This document shows, in pieces, positions 59,870 to 64,000 of a DNA stretch of 64,000 nt. The notes beneath the pieces were generated by a model, which was given only the letters and a program-made list of their open reading frames with translations, had not been told where the DNA came from and ran no database searches. The first letter of the stretch is position 1; every line of letters starts with the position of its first letter. The translations under genes were made by a program, and so were the position numbers. The stretch spans positions 16,556,501 through 16,620,500 of the forward strand of contig OZ018412.1 in the NCBI GenBank assembly GCA_963969595.1. Reading direction: 5' to 3'. This DNA is from Neckera pumila. Lineage: Eukaryota; Streptophyta; Bryopsida; Hypnales; Neckeraceae.

Positions 59870-60241
59870 CACTAGAGAAAATTTTAGGCCTTTAGAGGGC
59901 TGCTCTACTGCCCTCCAAAGTACCCTAAAATTCACTTTTTTTGTTCAAAAATGCATTTTTTCCCTATTTCCGCGCAGCACTATCTGCTATGATAGTGGTG
60001 CAAGAACCAAAATTTGCAAATAAAAAATTAATGAAAAATAGTTTATTTTTTTATTTTTATTTTTAATCTTAAAAAAAATTAAAAAAAAAAAAAAAAATCT
60101 GCAAAATTTGACTGCTCCGGCGAGCAGTCTGCCACTCTGACTGCTTACCGCAGTAGTCACGGGAGTGACAGACCAAGCTTTTTAACAACTTAGTTTGTCA
60201 CTCCGTAGCAGTCCTTCAAAGGGCTGATATTTCTTCTAGTG
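59870..60241. mobile_element. CACTAG element K4
   Basis: The left end CACTAGAGAAAATTTTAGGC and the complement of the right end CACTAGAAGAAATATCAGCC are inverted repeats. The interior contains ccctatttccgcgcagcac, gatagtggtgcaagaacc, ctccggcgagcagtc and tgcttaccgcagtagtcac. It is the most complete copy in the window. It interrupts the last unit of the 58985-59869 array. Confidence 0.8.
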
Positions 60242-60560
60242 TTTCAACAATACTAAGAACGCTATTGGAAGACTCATAGTTTGTTAGATTTCAACATATT
60301 AAATATTTTTTTTTTAAATGAAGGTATGAGATTTTATCCATAAAAATGATATTTTTGAAATTTGAGTTCAACTAATGAAATGAATCTCAGCAAATACAAT
60401 TTCTACCAAAATTTATAACTTTTAGGAGACATGTGAATTCATTTTGAAGAAATAAATATAAAATTTCTCATTCATATCCAGTTGCAAAATGGTAACAAAT
60501 AGAGTGATGGATAGTAAGGTTTGAAATTAGTGATCATTGGCCCATCTTTCTAGGAATAAG

Positions 60561-61896
60561 ATATATTGACTCCAAGCATAACAAAATATAAGCTATTTTT
60601 TGGTCTAGCTCCTATTTTGGAAGAAACTTCAATTTTCTATTTTTTTCATTGATGTCATCTTATTTGAAAATTTATAATTTTCAATTGGAATATATAGCTT
60701 CATATTTTGCTTACACACCCTTTTTGAGTATTTTAGGGGATTTTTGCCTATAAAATAGAAAAGTTAATTTGAAAAAGGGAACATTTTGTTTGGAATCTAA
60801 TCTCTTGTCCTAACTATCCTAATTTTATATAATTTTTTACTTTGGAGGCTAACAATTGATTTCAACGACGCTAACGTGCGAGCTTGGAGCCGTGAGCCTA
60901 TGAGCATGGAGCGTGGAGCCTGTGAGCCTAGATTCTGAAACCAAAAATTTCCCATTTTTTTGCCAAATTTTTTTTTTTGTTAAAAAGATTCAAAAATTGA
61001 ATTTTTTTTGCTATTAATGGTAAATGTGGGACCTATGACCTTATATCCTATGACCGTGGATTAGTAAATATTTTATGTGGTGTTCAAATTCATTGTAGTA
61101 GAAAAGAATCCTCTACATGGTGAGACCGAGAGTCATTTCTTATGGAGGCTAAGGTTTTGAAGAAACCTTGGCTCCCAAAAAAATGGTAAAGTCTGGTGGT
61201 GACCACGGTGTTGTCCCAAAAAATGTAGAAAAATAAATGACGGTGTCGTATTGAGACTGGGAGTCATTTCTCATTGAGTGCAATCTTAAGGTTTTAGGGT
61301 CTGAATGGATTTCAAAAGCAAATGAAGAAAGCCCAAAAACCAATTGAGGCAGAGTCTATACATGCTTTATTTATTATTCTATACATGCTTTACCTATATA
61401 TGCTTCACTTAGTATTTTCAACAAAATGTCAGAGAACTAAAGGAGAATATAATTCTCCACATAAAGGCTATTCTCCCAAACAATCCTAGAATGCCAATCG
61501 TTATGGGACATATGAAATTAGCTTCCTTGAAACTTTGGTCTTGTCACTCTTCCTTGGCATTTTCAGCATTTAATATCACTTTGCGCTCACATACTAGCGT
61601 TGTTGTTAAATGAAGCAAAAAAATAGGAAAAAAGGATGTAAATGAAATGGGAAAGAAAAAATAAATAAATAAACAAAATTTATCTTATATTCATATGTTC
61701 ACAGCTGGATGAGAGATCAGCATTGTGGTTTTGGATCATTCATACTTTCTTCTTCAAAACATTTTGACAAATGACAAATTTCAATATGTCATGAGTGCAT
61801 GAACATTTTTCATTCCACATGCTTTAAATCATTTCCATCTTGCCAAATGTAAATTAATACAGTACTAATGAAAACATAAATTTAGTGTGGTCACTC
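60561..61896. other. No gene seen
   Basis: AT-rich spacer with a short repeated phrase (gagcatggagcgtggagcc and variants) at about 60880-60930. Confidence 0.5.
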
Positions 61897-63292
61897 CTAC
61901 TCTGGAATAGTGATGATCCCTTCTTGAAGTAGAAGAAGCTTCAATTCATTGAAGCTGTAACTAAGAGCATGGATGAATTGGTCATCATGGATGTCCATCT
62001 TGCAGAAGTAACGGTACAAGTAGTATAAGTGCTTGCAATTCTCGTATGCTTGATGCCCTCTAATAGCGAAAACAGACATCTGAACAAAATCCGAGTATGT
62101 GCATGTGGGGAACATGCCCAATGTAATTCAATGTACATTTTTGTTAGGATCTGCTCCAGTCTCCAATGACACTATTGCACCTAAGCCTGGAAATGGAAGC
62201 AAGGTCACTCCCAAAATTTGTCTTCTAATGTTGCCAGCACTTTCCCACTTGTTTCGCTATTCTGTAGTTGGTGCACTGGCATTTCTCCATATGGTTCAAT
62301 TGTTTCGAACAGTTGGATATACATTTGCATCTTGTGGCTGTGATTGATCATACAAAACACTCCTGAAAATGTTAGACATGTTGAAGAGTCGTCGGTGCGA
62401 CAATATAGGGCGCTCTTGGAGACGGAAGCCAGTATGTTGAAGATAAAATGTTTCTTCTCAGCTGAGGTTGGTCCCAGTCAAAACAAGCCAAACCTCGGAA
62501 ACCTCAGGCCTATCAATAACATATTTGTGCTTTGTACCTTTGATACATTGTTCAATGTCATCCCAACAAAACCAATAGTCTGCCACCACTTCTTGCTTAG
62601 TCCCGTAATCTTCCTTTCTTCCATGATACATGGGAGCTGGAGTTTCCTTTTGTCCTCTTGCAATTTTTGCAGTGCACTTGATATTGGACATCCGTTGCTG
62701 AGCTTGACATTAGGCATTTGATTTGTGGCTGATCCTTACAATGTGCCACTTTGATGTATCGCAATTGCTTTCAAATGCAATAGTAACATGTTGGGATGTT
62801 TGCACCTCCTTCTGTTTTCCTTTGCCCTTGGAAGTCTCCACAAAAGCCATAGTGGACCTTGTTTGCACACAAGGTTGAGAAAAATTGACTTTGTCAGGTC
62901 GATGAGAATCTCCTGCATCGCCAATAGGAATATCCAACTTCCTCTTCGTGCTTCCAAAGATCTCTTCACCTTCCAAATGCGGTATGCATTATGCAAGTTC
63001 CAACACCCTCAGTTCCAGGTAATGTGTTAAGAGCCTCAGCCATTTTCTTCGGGTCTCCACTTCGTCGTGCAGCTCTCAACTTCAACTCACCCTTGGATGG
63101 ACCAGATCCACATGTATGTCCTTTTAAGTAAGCATGGTAGTTAGTCATTTGTGTCCATGCACAGGTACTATCATCGCAAGTGGCATCAAATAAATTGTTG
63201 CCCCGGTTGCCAGACATTTGAAGCCACTTGTTATGAATTATTTTCGACAAGTTGCACGAAGGCATATCTGCCAGCTCTTCCAAACTCAAATC
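61897..63292 (-). pseudogene. Broken gene for a SWIM-zinc-finger-like protein
   Basis: Seen on the minus strand, from high to low coordinates: HNKWLQMSGNRGNNLF, GSGPSKGELKLRAARRSGDP, then after a frameshift near 62980 EGEEIFGSTKRKLD and DSHRPDKVNF. After an in-frame TAA near 62710 come KCTAKIARGQKETPAPMY and FCWDDIEQCIKG; after a TGA near 62456 and further degenerate sequence, KWESAGNIRRQILGVTLLPF; after another TGA near 62130, FPTCTYSDF and ENCKHLYYLY. The last block looks like a SWIM finger (CxC then CxH) in which the second Cys is Tyr. At least one frameshift and three stops make it a pseudogene. SWIM proteins include MULE-type transposase relatives, so a mobile origin is possible but not shown. 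An AG acceptor at 63293 marks the start of the recognisable part. Confidence 0.7.
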
Positions 63293-63810
63293 CTACAAAA
63301 CCATCCCGGAAAAACATCATTACACTAGTTAAATTTCATACATCAAACCATACAACTACTATGAACTTGAACAACTAAGTTCATTTCTATTGCAAATGGA
63401 ATAAAGAACATTTCAATGCTCAAAACATGATATTTACATATATATTTTTCTTATTTCTCTACAAAGGAACATCTCAACTACTACTGAATTTCACTTATAA
63501 AACAAAAAAGCACCAGTTCTTAATATTGCTCTTTGATTTTTTATTTTATTTTCAACAATTGACCAAAAAGGGGGGTACCATGAGGTAGCCAATAAACCCT
63601 TGTCAAATCCAACAGGGATATTTTGGCTCCCTCACAATACCCCCATTTCTGGTCAATCGCAAGAAAAAAAAAAAAAAAAAAAAAAATGAAATGGTCATCA
63701 TCAAAAACAAATTTTTACTTGTTACTCATGCATGCCTACTTCAAATCAAATATGATGAAAAATAAAATTGAACACCAGAATTCAAAAGAAAATAATAGAA
63801 CTAAAACATT
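63293..63810. other. No gene seen; A run
   Basis: AT-rich sequence with an A run of about 22 bases at 63664-63686. It may be an intron or spacer between the pseudogene and the open frame at the right edge. Confidence 0.45.
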
Positions 63811-64000
63811 TTAATTTTGTATGTACTCATCATTTGCATGAAGCCTTTCCATTGCCGATACTTGAAATGCTAAAATGCAAAGCCAGTGGTCTAAGTGATG
63901 AAGTGCATCTTCAATGGCTGCTCCAGACAATAACCACCAAGATCGAATTGCAAGGTAACATGCTTCTGCCTCTTCCATATTCTTTGCATCTTTGTGCTGT
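63811..64000 (-). CDS. Partial open frame at the right edge, unassigned
   Basis: An open frame enters from beyond the window and ends at a TAA at 63811-63813. It reads NMEEAEACYLAIRSWWLLSG, then AAIEDALHHLDHWLCIL and QVSAMERLHANDE. The helical, Trp-rich pattern with no repeats looks like coding sequence, but I do not recognise the family. A GT donor at 63826 may end the exon earlier. It could be an upstream part of the neighbouring pseudogene, though the reading phase does not join cleanly. Confidence 0.45.
   Translation of the reverse strand, partial: QHKDAKNMEEAEACYLAIRSWWLLSGAAIEDALHHLDHWLCILAFQVSAMERLHANDEYIQN

Larger units (their letters stand above)
58800..60560 (+). repeat. Dispersed repeat L, copy 2, split by insertions
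   Basis: The outer parts (58800-59000 and about 60310-60560) match 28860-29560. The middle is filled by a tandem array (about 58985-59869) and a CACTAG element (59870-60241). Confidence 0.45.

Overview
The window looks like nuclear DNA of a seedless land plant, such as a liverwort, moss, hornwort, lycophyte or fern. Three things point there: a plant-type sucrose-phosphatase with many introns, a gene for building ciliary dynein (expected where sperm swim), and three microbial-type terpene synthase-like genes (MTPSL), a class known from non-seed plants. No species can be named from the sequence. Genes are few and the rest is very AT-rich and full of short mobile elements. There are no bacterial operons, no CRISPR array, and no RNA gene that I can support.

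Layout. 2.7-8.0 kb (-): an 11-exon DNAAF1/ODA7-like gene for a leucine-rich-repeat dynein assembly factor. 13.3-18.8 kb: a divergent pair of RNA-processing genes, POP5 (RNase P/MRP subunit, 3 exons, -) and a 10-exon RNase III with a dsRNA-binding domain and a probable organelle-targeting peptide (+). Their start codons are 464 bp apart. 32.5-36.5 kb (+): an 8-exon sucrose-6-phosphate phosphatase with a four-unit tandem repeat in intron 1. 40.2-55.5 kb (-): three intronless MTPSL genes in the same orientation, each carrying duplicated flanks, with the amino-terminal piece of a cytochrome P450 between the first and second. 61.9-63.3 kb (-): a pseudogene of a SWIM-zinc-finger-like protein. 63.8-64.0 kb: an open frame running off the right edge.

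Between the genes there are at least two families of non-autonomous elements. One is flanked by TTAA and has CCC-type ends, as in the piggyBac superfamily (copies near 5.1, 19.5, 24.6, 31.1, 43.0, 45.3, 56.7 and 58.1 kb, plus fragments). The other is about 300-400 bp and begins CATTAG or CACTAG (copies near 1.6, 26.9, 43.8, 44.2, 57.7 and 59.9 kb). Two of the second family sit inside one of the first, which gives an insertion order. Tandem repeats of 11 to about 250 bp units are common.

The genes do not form one pathway. The MTPSL array with its P450 remnant is the only cluster suggesting specialised metabolism. All exon joins were made by eye from open frames, GT/AG borders and known family patterns. 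Every spliced gene model closes in frame, but none was checked against transcripts.
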